Of a stretch of 64,000 bases of DNA, positions 49,019 to 58,385 are shown one piece after another. The DNA lies in NCBI GenBank assembly GCA_902783155.1, contig CACZPR010000118.1, positions 1 through 64,000 of the forward strand, in the 5' to 3' direction. The position numbers were made by a program, and so were the translations under genes. Every line of letters begins with the position of its first letter. Position 1 is the stretch's first letter. The DNA is from an uncultured Spirochaetaceae bacterium (GTDB lineage Bacteria > Spirochaetota > Spirochaetia > Treponematales > Treponemataceae). The notes under the pieces are model-generated. The model ran no database searches, was not told the DNA's origin, and saw only the letters and a list, made by a program, of their open reading frames with translations.

Positions 49019-50434
49019 CTACTCGCCGTCTTCGTCCCCGTGTTTTTCACCGACCGTAAGATTTTTCAGCCAGCGCTCTTTTTTAAGCCATATTTGGAAA
49101 ATCACGACCTTCACCACATCAAGAAGTTTTACAAAAAGATACAGCATCACAGGACCGATTGCCGTAAAAGATTTTAAGATAAAAAGCAACGGAACCATAA
49201 CCGCAATTGTTATTGTCGAATCAACAATCGCACCCATGGCAGTGTCACCGCCCGCACGTGCGACAGCCTGCTGTGTGTTCATAAAAACCCAGACCGGCAT
49301 GAAGAAGCACATCATTATGACCATGTTACGGCAGATTGTGATTGCGCTTTCACTTAGGCGGCCAAACACAAGCGGAATAATAAACACGGTCAAAAATCCC
49401 AGGAGCATCATAATCACACCGAACACTGCGGCTCCAGACAGAAGCCACTTTTTTTCCTGACGCGCGTGCTCCAGATTTCCTTCGCCCAAGGTCTTTCCAA
49501 TTATGACACCTGTTGCGGAATAGATTCCACCGAACGCGACAAAGAAAAGATTCGCAATCGAAAAGCTCGAGGCCATTCCAGAAACAACATCCGCTCCTCC
49601 CCGTCCGTTATAGATTGCGGTGGTCAAAGTTTCGGAAAGCACCCAAACCATTTCGCAGAACAGAACAAGAGAACCCTTCCTCAAAATCTTTCTGAAAAGT
49701 TTTCCGTCCACCTTGAAAAAGCGTGAAAGTTTTACGGCAAAGTCCGGCTTTATTTTTATGTAGATGACAACAAAGATTACAAACTCCAGTGACCGGGCAA
49801 TGACAGTCGCAAGCGCGGCACCCTCGACTCCCATCGCAGGAAATCCAAGGTTTCCATAAATCAGAAGCCAGTTGAAAAGTGTGTTCGTCAGCGTCGCAAC
49901 AATTGTAACGGCAAGCGGAATCTTTACCCGCCCCAAGTCACGGAGCGAACTTGCAATGCACATCGAAAAAATCATCGGGATGCCCATGAAGAACATGATG
50001 CGAATGTATTTCACACCCTCGTCCAAAATCTTTTCGGCATCCGTATTTCCGTTCAGCATGAGGGAAAGAATCTGACGCGGAAACACAATGCATACAAGAA
50101 GATACGGCACAACCGAGACAAGTCCCATAATCAGTTTAAAACGGAACGCCTGCCCCATGCCCTCCCTGTTTTTTGCACCGAGAAACTGCGTCATAAAAAT
50201 TCCGCCGGACATGCAGATTGTGTTGATGTAGACCATGAATATAAAAAGAACCTGCCCTGCGACATTCACTCCCGACATAGAAATATCGCCAAGTCCCGAG
50301 ACCATAAAATTGTCTATAAGCGACACCATATTCTGGATGAGCTGCTGGAGCATAATTGGAAGTGCAATCGCCAGCACCCGCCTGTAAAAAGTGGCGGGAC
50401 CGAATGTGTGTGTCCTGATTTTTGAAAGCTCCAT
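49019..50434 (-). CDS. MATE-family efflux transporter
   Basis: 471 residues with twelve predicted membrane helices in two six-helix bundles. The N-terminal bundle begins ALPIMLQQLIQNMVSLIDNFMV, the usual MATE opening, with GVNVAGQVLFIF next. MATE proteins export cationic drugs or metabolites using Na+ or H+ gradients. The start codon overlaps the upstream chemoreceptor stop (TAATG), so the two are translationally coupled. Substrate unknown. The C-terminal tail (455-471) is charged and cytosolic. Confidence 0.92.
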   Translation of the reverse strand: MELSKIRTHTFGPATFYRRVLAIALPIMLQQLIQNMVSLIDNFMVSGLGDISMSGVNVAGQVLFIFMVYINTICMSGGIFMTQFLGAKNREGMGQAFRFKLIMGLVSVVPYLLVCIVFPRQILSLMLNGNTDAEKILDEGVKYIRIMFFMGIPMIFSMCIASSLRDLGRVKIPLAVTIVATLTNTLFNWLLIYGNLGFPAMGVEGAALATVIARSLEFVIFVVIYIKIKPDFAVKLSRFFKVDGKLFRKILRKGSLVLFCEMVWVLSETLTTAIYNGRGGADVVSGMASSFSIANLFFVAFGGIYSATGVIIGKTLGEGNLEHARQEKKWLLSGAAVFGVIMMLLGFLTVFIIPLVFGRLSESAITICRNMVIMMCFFMPVWVFMNTQQAVARAGGDTAMGAIVDSTITIAVMVPLLFILKSFTAIGPVMLYLFVKLLDVVKVVIFQIWLKKERWLKNLTVGEKHGDEDGE

Positions 50435-52602
50435 TATACCTCGAACTGGTCAACCTGTCTGCCAATCGCGTTGATGGATTTTTCCATGAGCGAAGAAATT
50501 TCAGAAAGTGCGCCTCCGCTCGTGTTGATTTTTGCCGCACTTTTTTCCATTTCATCCATGCTGCGCTTCATGCTTTCCGTTTCGTTCTGGAGCGATGCAA
50601 CCTCGTCCATGATTGCGTTGCTTCCGTCCGTCATTTTCTGGGATGCCTGCTGGACCTGACGTGTGCTGTCGTTCATGCCGTGCAATGCTTCCGTAATCTG
50701 CGCGGAACCTTCCTGCTGCTCGGTCATCGCGGCTTTTATCTGCTGGACAAGCGTGTCCGTTTCCTGAATCTCGTTTGCAAGATGAGCATAGCCCTGGACT
50801 CCACGCTGGGTTGCCTCGACAACAGTTTCTATAGTCGCCTGAATCTGCTGGAGCTGGTCGCCGATTGTCTTTGACTGTGCCGTGGATGTTTCGGAAAGTT
50901 TTCTGATTTCATCCGCGACAACTGCAAATCCTTTTCCTGCCTCACCGGCATGTGCGGCCTCGATTGCGGCGTTCATTGCCAAAAGGTTTGTCTGGCTTGC
51001 GATGCTTGCAATGACAGTGTTGGCCTCGCTCAAAAGTTTGGACTGGTTTTCAATTTCGGCAATCTGAGACTGCAATGCCTCCTGCGTTTTTGCGCCATCC
51101 TCCGCGTCGTCCGCAAGTCTTCCGAAAGACACAGCCATCTTGTCAACACTGTGGTTCACCTCGCCAATATTTCCAATCATCTGTTCGACAGCCGTTGACG
51201 CACCCTCAACCGAGTGGGCCTGAGTGGTGACAAGTTTTTCAAGGGCGTGAATGCTCTCAAGGATTTTTTCAACGCTGCCCGCAGTCTGTTCCACACTTCC
51301 GTTCTGGCTGTGAAGATTTCCGACCATAATTTTTATGCTCGCGCTGATCTGCTCAATGGCCGCCATGGTCTCGCTGGTCGCTCCTCCGAGTTTTCCACCA
51401 GCCTCGTTGAGGGCGGACTTGGTTTTCTTCATCGTCTTGATTATGTCCTGGAGGGTCTGCGAAAATACATTGAAACTTTCGGCGACATCGCCAATCTCAT
51501 TTTTTGATTTCACGCTGATTCTCTGCGTAAGGTCCGCCTTGCCCTTTGCAATCTGTGCCGCGTTGTCGCTGATGTTGTTGCGAATCACCTTAAGCGGTCC
51601 CATGATTTTTCTTGTCGCAAATGCCGTTCCGATTGAAACAATCAGGGCAAAAACAGCACAAATGGCTATCGACGTAAAGAGCATCCTGTAGAATGTCGCG
51701 AACACAGTTTTCTTTGGAATGAACGCAACAATCTGGTAGTCCGCCTTTTTGTTTGTCACCTTGGAAGTAAAATATGTGCTGAATTTTCCACCCGGAACAT
51801 TGATGATTCCATTGTCCTGGGCAGACGAAAGGAAAGTCACAAGGTCAGGAATATTTATTTCCTTCACATTCAAAAAACTGTTCTCGCTGCCACGTATTCC
51901 GGTGTCCGCCAAAACGGTTCCGTCCTTCTGGAACATCATAAAGAAAGAGCCGTCACCCAGGTTCATGCTTTTCAAAATCGATGTGAGGGTCTCAAGGGAA
52001 ACTTCAATGGAAGCGTTGCCGACAAAAGCTCCGGAAAAATCATACGCGGACCTCGTGATTCCGACTACCGTAGCACCGACCGTTGAGGCAAAGGCATCTG
52101 TAATCATAACCTTGCCGTTTCCCTTGGTGGCGGTCTCGTACCATCCACGCTTACGGGGATCATATCCACCGCTCATGGAGCTGTCAAAATTTGTTGCATA
52201 TCCACCCCACTTTGTTCCGATGTAGATTTCCGCAATGTCCTTGTCGCTGTTCGCAAAATTTTTGCAGATTTTTCTTATCGCCTGCTCCGTGGGACTTTTT
52301 TCGTAGCCAAGAATCTGGACCGTGCCTGTCTCGTTCACAAAAGAGTGTATCGTTTCGTCAGCCGCCTTCACCTCGTCGGATTCGGCAAACATATTCAGTT
52401 CCGTCTCCTTTGCACCAAAGAACATTGAGATTGAATCAGAAAACTCCGAGAGAGCAGTGTTCGCGCTTGCATAAAAATTTTCAAGACAGTTGCGCGACAA
52501 AAAAATGCTCGTCGTGATTAAACATGCCGCCACAATCGCAATAATAATGGCAACCACACTGATTGAAAATTTTGTAGCCAATGACCTTCTCTTCCTGTCC
52601 AT
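50434..52602 (-). CDS. Methyl-accepting chemotaxis protein (dCache type)
   Basis: 722 residues: helix (about 11-33), a dCache sensor (about 35-300), a second helix (about 305-328), HAMP (about 330-385) and a signalling domain. The sensor contains [14 protein letters not shown], the R-x-W-Y/D-type pattern common in Cache domains that bind amines or amino acids. The tip is [20 protein letters not shown], nearly identical to the receptor at 28176-30272, so both should join the same arrays. GGGGAGAAAGG precedes the ATG. It heads an operon with a MATE pump, an orphan methylase and three further genes, an unusual partnership for a receptor. Confidence 0.92.
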   Translation of the reverse strand: MDRKRRSLATKFSISVVAIIIAIVAACLITTSIFLSRNCLENFYASANTALSEFSDSISMFFGAKETELNMFAESDEVKAADETIHSFVNETGTVQILGYEKSPTEQAIRKICKNFANSDKDIAEIYIGTKWGGYATNFDSSMSGGYDPRKRGWYETATKGNGKVMITDAFASTVGATVVGITRSAYDFSGAFVGNASIEVSLETLTSILKSMNLGDGSFFMMFQKDGTVLADTGIRGSENSFLNVKEINIPDLVTFLSSAQDNGIINVPGGKFSTYFTSKVTNKKADYQIVAFIPKKTVFATFYRMLFTSIAICAVFALIVSIGTAFATRKIMGPLKVIRNNISDNAAQIAKGKADLTQRISVKSKNEIGDVAESFNVFSQTLQDIIKTMKKTKSALNEAGGKLGGATSETMAAIEQISASIKIMVGNLHSQNGSVEQTAGSVEKILESIHALEKLVTTQAHSVEGASTAVEQMIGNIGEVNHSVDKMAVSFGRLADDAEDGAKTQEALQSQIAEIENQSKLLSEANTVIASIASQTNLLAMNAAIEAAHAGEAGKGFAVVADEIRKLSETSTAQSKTIGDQLQQIQATIETVVEATQRGVQGYAHLANEIQETDTLVQQIKAAMTEQQEGSAQITEALHGMNDSTRQVQQASQKMTDGSNAIMDEVASLQNETESMKRSMDEMEKSAAKINTSGGALSEISSLMEKSINAIGRQVDQFEV

Positions 52603-52741
52603 GCCTTTCTCCCCAATAATATTTAAGTTTGGTTTAAGTCACTTTTTTTTATTTTACAAGCCACTTGATTATATCACAATTTAATTTTTTTGTCCGATAA
52701 ATTTCACAATCAAACAAAAATTTATGGAAATTGAGGTTCCC

Positions 52742-52933
52742 ATGGCAAACGGAATGGAAGATTTGCACGAAAAAAACAAGGACAGGGACGAAAAACCAAG
52801 GAAATCCGCTTCAAAGTATTCCGAGTGGTCGCATTTCCAGGGGCATGAGGACGCGGAGATGCTTCAGGAAAAATCTGCCGGCTGGTCAAGCAAAAAAGCG
52901 AGCCGCGGGGACTACGATGACTGGGAAGAATAA
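52742..52933 (+). CDS. Small charged protein overlapping the phosphoesterase gene
   Basis: 63 residues from ATG 52742 (GAGG 5 nt upstream, better than the ATG at 52724). The protein is hydrophilic and probably disordered: MEDLHEKNKDRDEKP, then SKYSEWSHFQGHEDAEM and an acidic Trp-containing end, DYDDWEE. No known domain. Its last 17 bases overlap the metallophosphoesterase start, a coupling usual for genuine genes. It could be a small regulatory partner; the function is unknown. Confidence 0.6.
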   Translation: MANGMEDLHEKNKDRDEKPRKSASKYSEWSHFQGHEDAEMLQEKSAGWSSKKASRGDYDDWEE

Positions 52934-53744
52934 AAAAAGACTCATTGCCGCCGGAATAATTTTTTTTCTGCTTGCGGTGTGGACGATTTGGTCCTGGGTT
53001 CCGTTCACCGAAAGGATTTCGCTCGGTCTGCCTGACGGAAAAGGAGCGGGCATCCGAATAGTTTTGATTACAGACCTCCACTCGTGCTACTATGGAAAAA
53101 ATCAGGAATGGCTGGTCAAAAAAATTGAATCCGAAAATCCTGATTCAGTGTTTCTGGCCGGGGATATTTTCGACGACAAGCTGGACGACAGGAACGCAAA
53201 GATTTTGATTGAATCTATCGTAAAAAAATATCCGTGCTGGTATGTCACCGGGAACCATGAAATATGGAGCGGACGTGCGGATGAAATGAAGAAATGGCTC
53301 AGGGATGCCGGTGTCAATGTTCTGTGCGGAGACTGCGTGACCACATCAATCAACGGAATTGAGGTTGACGTTTGCGGAGTGGACGACCCTCTTTCCATGA
53401 CACAGGACGAATGGAAAAATCAGTTGAGGAGGGCATACTCAAAAACGGACAGCTCGCATTTGAAAATCCTTGTGAGCCACCGTCCCGAAAGAGTTTCAGA
53501 CTACGAGCAATATGATTTTGATTTAATCCTCACAGGCCACGCACATGCCGGACAGATTTTGATTCCATTTTTAAACCGGGGACTCTATGCACCAAATCAA
53601 GGCCCCATGGCAAAATATGTCAACGGAATCTACCGGCTCTCGAACGGAAGCACAATGGAAGTTAGCCGTGGACTTGCAAGGGAAAGCACCCCGCTTCCAA
53701 GATTCTTCAACCACCCGGAAATTGTCGTGCTGGAGCTGCACTGA
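52917..53744 (+). CDS. Membrane-anchored calcineurin-like metallophosphoesterase
   Basis: 275 residues from ATG 52917; the frame further upstream is a shadow of the small gene before it. One N-terminal helix (about 7-25) anchors a phosphoesterase domain with all metal motifs: ITDLHSCYYG, AGDIFDDK, TGNHEIWSG, VSHRPE and TGHAHAGQ. It resembles YkuE/LpxH-side phosphodiesterases that act at the membrane, for example on lipid A precursors or UDP-linked substrates, but the substrate is uncertain. It converges on the acyltransferase gene with 8 bp between stops. Confidence 0.88.
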   Translation: MTGKNKKRLIAAGIIFFLLAVWTIWSWVPFTERISLGLPDGKGAGIRIVLITDLHSCYYGKNQEWLVKKIESENPDSVFLAGDIFDDKLDDRNAKILIESIVKKYPCWYVTGNHEIWSGRADEMKKWLRDAGVNVLCGDCVTTSINGIEVDVCGVDDPLSMTQDEWKNQLRRAYSKTDSSHLKILVSHRPERVSDYEQYDFDLILTGHAHAGQILIPFLNRGLYAPNQGPMAKYVNGIYRLSNGSTMEVSRGLARESTPLPRFFNHPEIVVLELH

Positions 53745-53752
53745 AACACAGC

Positions 53753-54565
53753 CTACTGATTTTTATACATGTTCATAATCCGCTGGTTTTCTTTTTCGTC
53801 CTTGATTCCCACCATGTTCATAACGCAGAGCCTCGCCCGCATTGTCAAATCTTCGGCTGCCTCCCTGTGGCCAAGTTTTTCATCGGCAAAAAGAGGCTCC
53901 CCGACATGCACCGTGAGGTTCGGATATTTTTTGAACACCCGGTAAAGTCCGCGGGGTTTTCTGTAGGAGATTGCAAGGGGGACAAGCGGGGCTTTGTGCC
54001 TTACCGCAAAACTTGCCGCACCACGATGGAAATTTCTTATGGCCGGATAGAAATACCACATGCTTCCCTCCGCAAAGACATGAAGCCATCCACCCTCGTC
54101 CAAAACAGAATCCATTGCCGCGGTAAATTTTTTTCCGGCGTGGACGCTTTTTGGAATTGGAATCGCCCCTATCGTTTTAAATAAGGGAGCCATGGCCGTC
54201 TCCATGTTCACCGACCAGATTGGGAAATATGCCTTGCGCGGATAGAATGCCCAGAGCAGCGCAAGAAAGTCCCACTCAATCACATGGTTGCACACGGTGA
54301 CGAATCCGCCCTTCAAAATCTTTTTGTTTTTCCTCAGATTCTTTTTGCCCTCAACCTTGACTGCGTAACGGATTTTCACAACGGGAAGCACAATCGTGTT
54401 CAGAAAAACGTTCAGCCAGAAATGCTTCCATCTCCATGAAAAACTTCTGTCGCGGTAGGTGTAGCTCTCGTCCAGAGCGGGACTGTACTTTCGGACAACC
54501 TTCATCATGTGCTGGTCCTGCACATCGGGATATTCATAAGAAAAAGTTATGGGCGGAATATACAT
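53753..54565 (-). CDS. 1-acyl-glycerol-3-phosphate-type lysophospholipid acyltransferase
   Basis: 270 residues from ATG 54565 (GGGGAG upstream); ATG 54583, overlapping the previous stop as TGATG, is also possible. The acyltransferase motif H-x4-D is NHVIEWD (about residue 105), and the second block is VFAEGSMWYFYPA in place of the usual FPEGTRS. A membrane-associated segment FWLNVFLNTIVLPVVKI precedes the active site. It transfers acyl chains to lysophospholipids at the inner membrane. The divergent second block suggests an acceptor other than lysophosphatidic acid. Downstream of a 2H phosphoesterase gene on the same strand. Confidence 0.86.
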   Translation of the reverse strand: MYIPPITFSYEYPDVQDQHMMKVVRKYSPALDESYTYRDRSFSWRWKHFWLNVFLNTIVLPVVKIRYAVKVEGKKNLRKNKKILKGGFVTVCNHVIEWDFLALLWAFYPRKAYFPIWSVNMETAMAPLFKTIGAIPIPKSVHAGKKFTAAMDSVLDEGGWLHVFAEGSMWYFYPAIRNFHRGAASFAVRHKAPLVPLAISYRKPRGLYRVFKKYPNLTVHVGEPLFADEKLGHREAAEDLTMRARLCVMNMVGIKDEKENQRIMNMYKNQ

Positions 54566-54582
54566 GGCCTTCTCCCCTTTCA

Positions 54583-55143
54583 TCACAGCTCCAGTGTGAC
54601 GGCGGAAATCCATCTGTCTCCACGGCGTTCAAAAATTGTGATGCCATCCACAGGGAAATCCTCAACAAGATTCATTTCGTTCAGTGCCTCCAGAGCATCT
54701 GCGCTCGCACCCTCGGGAATGTCACGGTTCGCCACGGTCGCATGAGGCTGGAATGGACGCATGTCTTTTTTTGTTGTTCCGGGACAGGCGTTCAAAATTG
54801 CCTTCACAGTTTCATCACGGAGCCTTGTCCATTTTTCATCAACGGAAACTTTCGCAAAAACAGTCCTGTCACCAAAGGCATCAAAATTGTCAACATGGGC
54901 CACAAATCCAAAATTCCTTGAAAGCACATTTTTTTCAAGAGCACGCGCCAAATCGTCCGTCGAGTATTCTTCTGAAAGTTTGAACGGAGGAACAAGCGTC
55001 ACATGGATTGGAGTTCCATGGCCCGACCTGCATCCATATTTTTCGTTCATATAGCGGCGGCAATCTTCAAGGGTAAGCGTCAAATCATCCGGAAGCAGCA
55101 CACCGACAAAATGTGTCTGCATTGGAAAAAAATTTTTCTTCAT
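54583..55143 (-). CDS. 2H phosphoesterase (2'-5' RNA ligase-like)
   Basis: 186 residues from ATG 55143. Two H-x-T motifs mark the 2H superfamily: IHVTLVPPF (about 47-55) and QPHATVANRDI (about 130-140). Such enzymes open 2',3'-cyclic phosphates or 2'-5' linkages in RNA ends or nucleotides. TATAAT lies 6 nt upstream of the ATG with no Shine-Dalgarno, so the mRNA is predicted leaderless; MYYNVS upstream overlaps that box and is rejected. It is divergent from tcdA with about 100 bp between and leads into the acyltransferase gene. Confidence 0.86.
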   Translation of the reverse strand: MKKNFFPMQTHFVGVLLPDDLTLTLEDCRRYMNEKYGCRSGHGTPIHVTLVPPFKLSEEYSTDDLARALEKNVLSRNFGFVAHVDNFDAFGDRTVFAKVSVDEKWTRLRDETVKAILNACPGTTKKDMRPFQPHATVANRDIPEGASADALEALNEMNLVEDFPVDGITIFERRGDRWISAVTLEL

Positions 55144-55149
55144 GGAAAC

Positions 55150-55155
55150 ATTATA
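55150..55155 (-). promoter_or_regulatory. -10 box directly before the 2H phosphoesterase start
   Basis: On the minus strand TATAAT (55155-55150) is followed by six bases and the ATG at 55143. There is no Shine-Dalgarno. Confidence 0.6.
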
Positions 55156-55242
55156 ATACAAATCAAATCTACGTTCCAGATTTCAATCCATTTTTATTCC
55201 ATTCGATTGCATAAAATCTTTTTTTTCTTTAGGATTTGGTTT

Positions 55243-55974
55243 ATGAGCGAAATTGATGAGAACCAGTTTTCCAGAACGGAGATGCTGATTGGGAATGATG
55301 CGGTCGGGGCGCTTGGAAAAAAACATGTGGCGGTTTTTGGAATTGGCGGTGTCGGTGGATTTGTTGTCGAGGCCCTTGCACGGAGCGGTGTCGGACATTT
55401 TGATTTGATAGACAGCGACACTGTTGCCATCTCCAATCTTAACAGGCAGATTATTGCGACACATTCATCAATCGGAAAATACAAGGTCGATGTAATGAAA
55501 GAGCGTATTCTGGATATAAATCCCAATGCGGAGGTTGTCACGCACAAATGTTTTTATCTTCCGGAAACAAAGGAGCTTTTTGATTTTAAAAACTACGACT
55601 ATGTTGTTGACGCAATAGACACGGTCGCGGGAAAAATACAGTTGATTCAGCAGGCAAAGGAAGCGGGAACAAAAATCATTTCGTGCATGGGAGCAGGAAA
55701 CAAGCTTGACCCGACAAAATTTCAGATTGCGGATATTTCAAAAACATCGGTGTGTCCGTTGGCAAGGGTCATGCGGCAGGAATGTAAAAAGCGTGGCATC
55801 AAAAATGTGAAGGTGCTTTTTTCAACAGAAAAACCCATGCCGCCAGCCACAAAAGTTTCGGACAAAAAACGGAGCGTCCCCGGGAGCATCGCATTTGTTC
55901 CGTCGGTCGCGGGGCTTTTTATTGCGGGCGAAATCATCCGTGAAATGATTGGGGCACAGGCTGGCGAACAATAA
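55243..55974 (+). CDS. tcdA: tRNA threonylcarbamoyladenosine dehydratase (TcdA/CsdL)
   Basis: 243 residues from ATG 55243 (AGGA upstream); the frame before it is non-coding. An E1-like ATP-binding fold shows the glycine loop VFGIGGVGGFVVEALARSG, the SDTVAISNLNRQ adenylate loop, and VVDAIDTVAGKI. It cyclises the tRNA modification t6A to ct6A at position 37. The family's cysteine in the C-terminal half appears in SVCPLARVMRQ. The 3' end overlaps mnmA by 41 bp on the opposite strand, so the two tRNA modification genes share sequence. Confidence 0.92.
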   Translation: MSEIDENQFSRTEMLIGNDAVGALGKKHVAVFGIGGVGGFVVEALARSGVGHFDLIDSDTVAISNLNRQIIATHSSIGKYKVDVMKERILDINPNAEVVTHKCFYLPETKELFDFKNYDYVVDAIDTVAGKIQLIQQAKEAGTKIISCMGAGNKLDPTKFQIADISKTSVCPLARVMRQECKKRGIKNVKVLFSTEKPMPPATKVSDKKRSVPGSIAFVPSVAGLFIAGEIIREMIGAQAGEQ

Positions 55975-57127
55975 TTCCACCGCCGGCAACAACATTGTCT
56001 ATGTAAATTACAGCGGACTGCCCGGGGGTTATCGCATTCTGTTTTTGCGCGAATGTGATTTTCCACGGCTGCCCCTTGTATTCGTAACGGTCGCTTTCCG
56101 GCGGAGTGTATCGCTCGACAGTTGCAAGCGCGTCCCTGCTTCGGAGGCGGATTTTAACCTGCCCCTCAAAAACTTTGTCCGGCTCAATTCCACCCGGCCA
56201 GACAAAATCATCGGCAATCAATGAGTCGCCGCCCAAAAAATCTTTTGTCGCAAGAACGACCTGATTTTTTTCCGCATCAATTTTCTGGACATAATATGCC
56301 TCGCTTCCCGAGACACCAAGTCCGCGCCTTTGTCCGACCGTGTAATGCTCGATACCCCTGTGGCGGCCAAGAACTTTTCCGTCCATATCAACAAAATCGC
56401 CTGGGACTGAAGCCTTGTCGGAAAACAGCTGCTCAAAATATTCGGAGCCTATAAAATCCTGGCTCTCGCTTCTTTCCGCAGCCGCAAGATTGTTTTCCCT
56501 CGCAATCCTGAACACGTCCTCCTTTTTCATAAGCGCAAGCGGGAAGCGGACTTTCTCAAGAATCTGTGACGGAAGCCTGTACAGAAAATATGTCTGGTCC
56601 TTTGACATGTCCTGCGCGGTCGCAATCATGCAGGGTGTTTTTCCGCTGCCCCATATTCCGGACTCGGGACGGACTACCGCGGCGTAATGGCCCGTGCAGA
56701 AATAGTCAAAAGATATGTTCAGCTTTTTTATTCCCTCAAGGAGCGCACCGAATTTTATAAAAAGATTGCAGCGGATGCAGGGGTTCGGGGTTCTTCCAGA
56801 GCGGTACTCGTTTTTAAAATATTCCAGAACCTGCGTGTTGTATTCCCCGCTCACGTCAATCACATGGTAGTCAATCCCATGCTCGGCGCAAAATGTCCGG
56901 CACTGTTCGATGTCCTCTTTTTCATCGGGACCGTAACATGAGTCGTGCATTTTTTTTTCAGCCTGCACTTTCTTCAGGTGACCATCCCAAAGAGACATTG
57001 TGACACCGACAACCCTGCATCCCTTTTCCTTTAAAAGCAGGGCCGTAAGCGTTGAGTCAACTCCACCGGAAAGACCAACAACAACAGTGCTCCCCGGCTC
57101 CGGCATGTTCTGTAAAATATATTTCAT
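55934..57127 (-). CDS. mnmA: MnmA tRNA 2-thiouridylase, variant active site
   Basis: 397 residues. MnmA thiolates U34 of tRNA Lys, Glu and Gln. The PP-loop VVGLSGGVDSTL (about 16-28) and the first catalytic cysteine in TPNPCIRCNLFIKFG (Cys117) are present. Where E. coli MnmA has its second catalytic Cys (SxGICF region), this protein has ERSESQDFIGSEY (about 219-230), with no Cys. An extra cysteine group, DSCYGPDEKEDIEQCRTFC (64, 76, 80), lies in the first domain. I recall similar SQDF-type MnmA in Bacteroides-like anaerobes, so it is probably a working variant with another sulfur relay. AAGGA precedes the ATG. Follows pncB by 12 bp. Confidence 0.92.
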   Translation of the reverse strand: MKYILQNMPEPGSTVVVGLSGGVDSTLTALLLKEKGCRVVGVTMSLWDGHLKKVQAEKKMHDSCYGPDEKEDIEQCRTFCAEHGIDYHVIDVSGEYNTQVLEYFKNEYRSGRTPNPCIRCNLFIKFGALLEGIKKLNISFDYFCTGHYAAVVRPESGIWGSGKTPCMIATAQDMSKDQTYFLYRLPSQILEKVRFPLALMKKEDVFRIARENNLAAAERSESQDFIGSEYFEQLFSDKASVPGDFVDMDGKVLGRHRGIEHYTVGQRRGLGVSGSEAYYVQKIDAEKNQVVLATKDFLGGDSLIADDFVWPGGIEPDKVFEGQVKIRLRSRDALATVERYTPPESDRYEYKGQPWKITFAQKQNAITPGQSAVIYIDNVVAGGGIIVRQPVPQSFHG

Positions 57128-57139
57128 TTTCCGGTATCC

Positions 57140-58372
57140 TTACTGGTGTGAAAGCCGCCATGCGATTGTCTTTCTGAGATACTCGACATAAGAATCATCC
57201 TTGCACATTGTCTTTCCGACTGCGTTTGAAAGTTTTGCGACCGGAGAATAATTGCACTCGGTAATCTTCATGACAATGTTCAGAGGCTCCACGTCCGTGT
57301 CGTTCGCAATGTAGGTTCCAATTCCGAATGCGACCTTTATCCTGTCCTTGAAATGTGCGTAAAGCTCAGACGCGCGCTTGAAATCCAGACTGTCACTGAA
57401 AAGCAGGGTCTTGTTTTTCGGATTCACACGCTCGTCCTTGTATTTTTCGTAATAGGCCTGGTAGTGTCTGATCCACTCCTCTCCCCATTCGTATGGATCC
57501 CCGGAATCATGCCGCACTCCGCTGAAAAGGATTGAATATGTATATCCCATGTCAAGGTGGGCAGTCTCGTCGCCAATAGTGTCGGTGAGGTATGTTCCGT
57601 TCAAAACACCGTACTCCTTTGTCCATGCCTCCATGGCAAGTTTGTTTGAGTACGCCGGATTGTACATCGGGTTTCCCTGTCCCACGCACATTATGAACTC
57701 ATGCGCCATTGTTCCGACCGGGACCACGCCATATTTTTTAGCAAGATACACGTTGGACGTTCCGACACATTTCGAGTCCCTGTAGCTTCCGTTGTTCCCG
57801 CACAGAACCTTGACTGCCAGATCCTGGGCCTCAGCGGAAAGACGGCGGCGCAGACCGAATTCGGAAAACGGTCCTATGTCGTAGGTTCCGTCAATCATCC
57901 AGTTTTTCTTTTCCTCAAGCTTCCGTTTGTACTGCTCAAAAAGCTCGTCGTAGTTGTAGGACATCCTGAAATAGACTTCGTTCACAATCGCAAGCACGGG
58001 GATTTCGTACATGGAAGTATTGAGCCAGGTTCCTTTTGCCTCAATTGAAAGTCCGCAGTCCGAATCATCGGTAATCTCAAAGTCCTCGAAACGCGGCTTC
58101 CATATTCTCAGGTGGTCGATGTAGTCCTCGTGCAGCCAGTCGATTGTTGAGAGATAGTCAAGTTCCTCGGGCGTAAAACGCAGGTGGCAATATTCGTGAA
58201 TCTGCTCCTTGATTTCTTCGACCATTTCCTGTGTGAACGAGACACCGACATTGCGGCATCTGAACGTCCAGTTGGTCTTGTATGACGGATACTGGTGGTA
58301 GATTGCCTGCCCCATTGAAAATTTGTATAGATCCGTTTCCAGAAGACTTGTGATTATCTGATTCAGTTTCAT
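57140..58372 (-). CDS. pncB: Nicotinate phosphoribosyltransferase
   Basis: 410 residues. PncB converts nicotinate and PRPP to nicotinate mononucleotide in NAD salvage. The N-terminus LLETDLYKFSMGQAIYHQYP and the PRPP-side loop SGVRHDSGDPYEWGEEW are strongly conserved family features, and the His in SGVRHDSG is the phosphorylated regulatory position. AAGGA lies well placed before ATG 58372. The leader carries a 7-bp inverted repeat (AAACTGG/CCAGTTT) just after the -10 box, suggesting control by an NAD-type repressor or an RNA hairpin. mnmA follows with a 12-bp gap. Confidence 0.93.
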   Translation of the reverse strand: MKLNQIITSLLETDLYKFSMGQAIYHQYPSYKTNWTFRCRNVGVSFTQEMVEEIKEQIHEYCHLRFTPEELDYLSTIDWLHEDYIDHLRIWKPRFEDFEITDDSDCGLSIEAKGTWLNTSMYEIPVLAIVNEVYFRMSYNYDELFEQYKRKLEEKKNWMIDGTYDIGPFSEFGLRRRLSAEAQDLAVKVLCGNNGSYRDSKCVGTSNVYLAKKYGVVPVGTMAHEFIMCVGQGNPMYNPAYSNKLAMEAWTKEYGVLNGTYLTDTIGDETAHLDMGYTYSILFSGVRHDSGDPYEWGEEWIRHYQAYYEKYKDERVNPKNKTLLFSDSLDFKRASELYAHFKDRIKVAFGIGTYIANDTDVEPLNIVMKITECNYSPVAKLSNAVGKTMCKDDSYVEYLRKTIAWRLSHQ

Positions 58373-58385
58373 AAAAAATCCTTCA

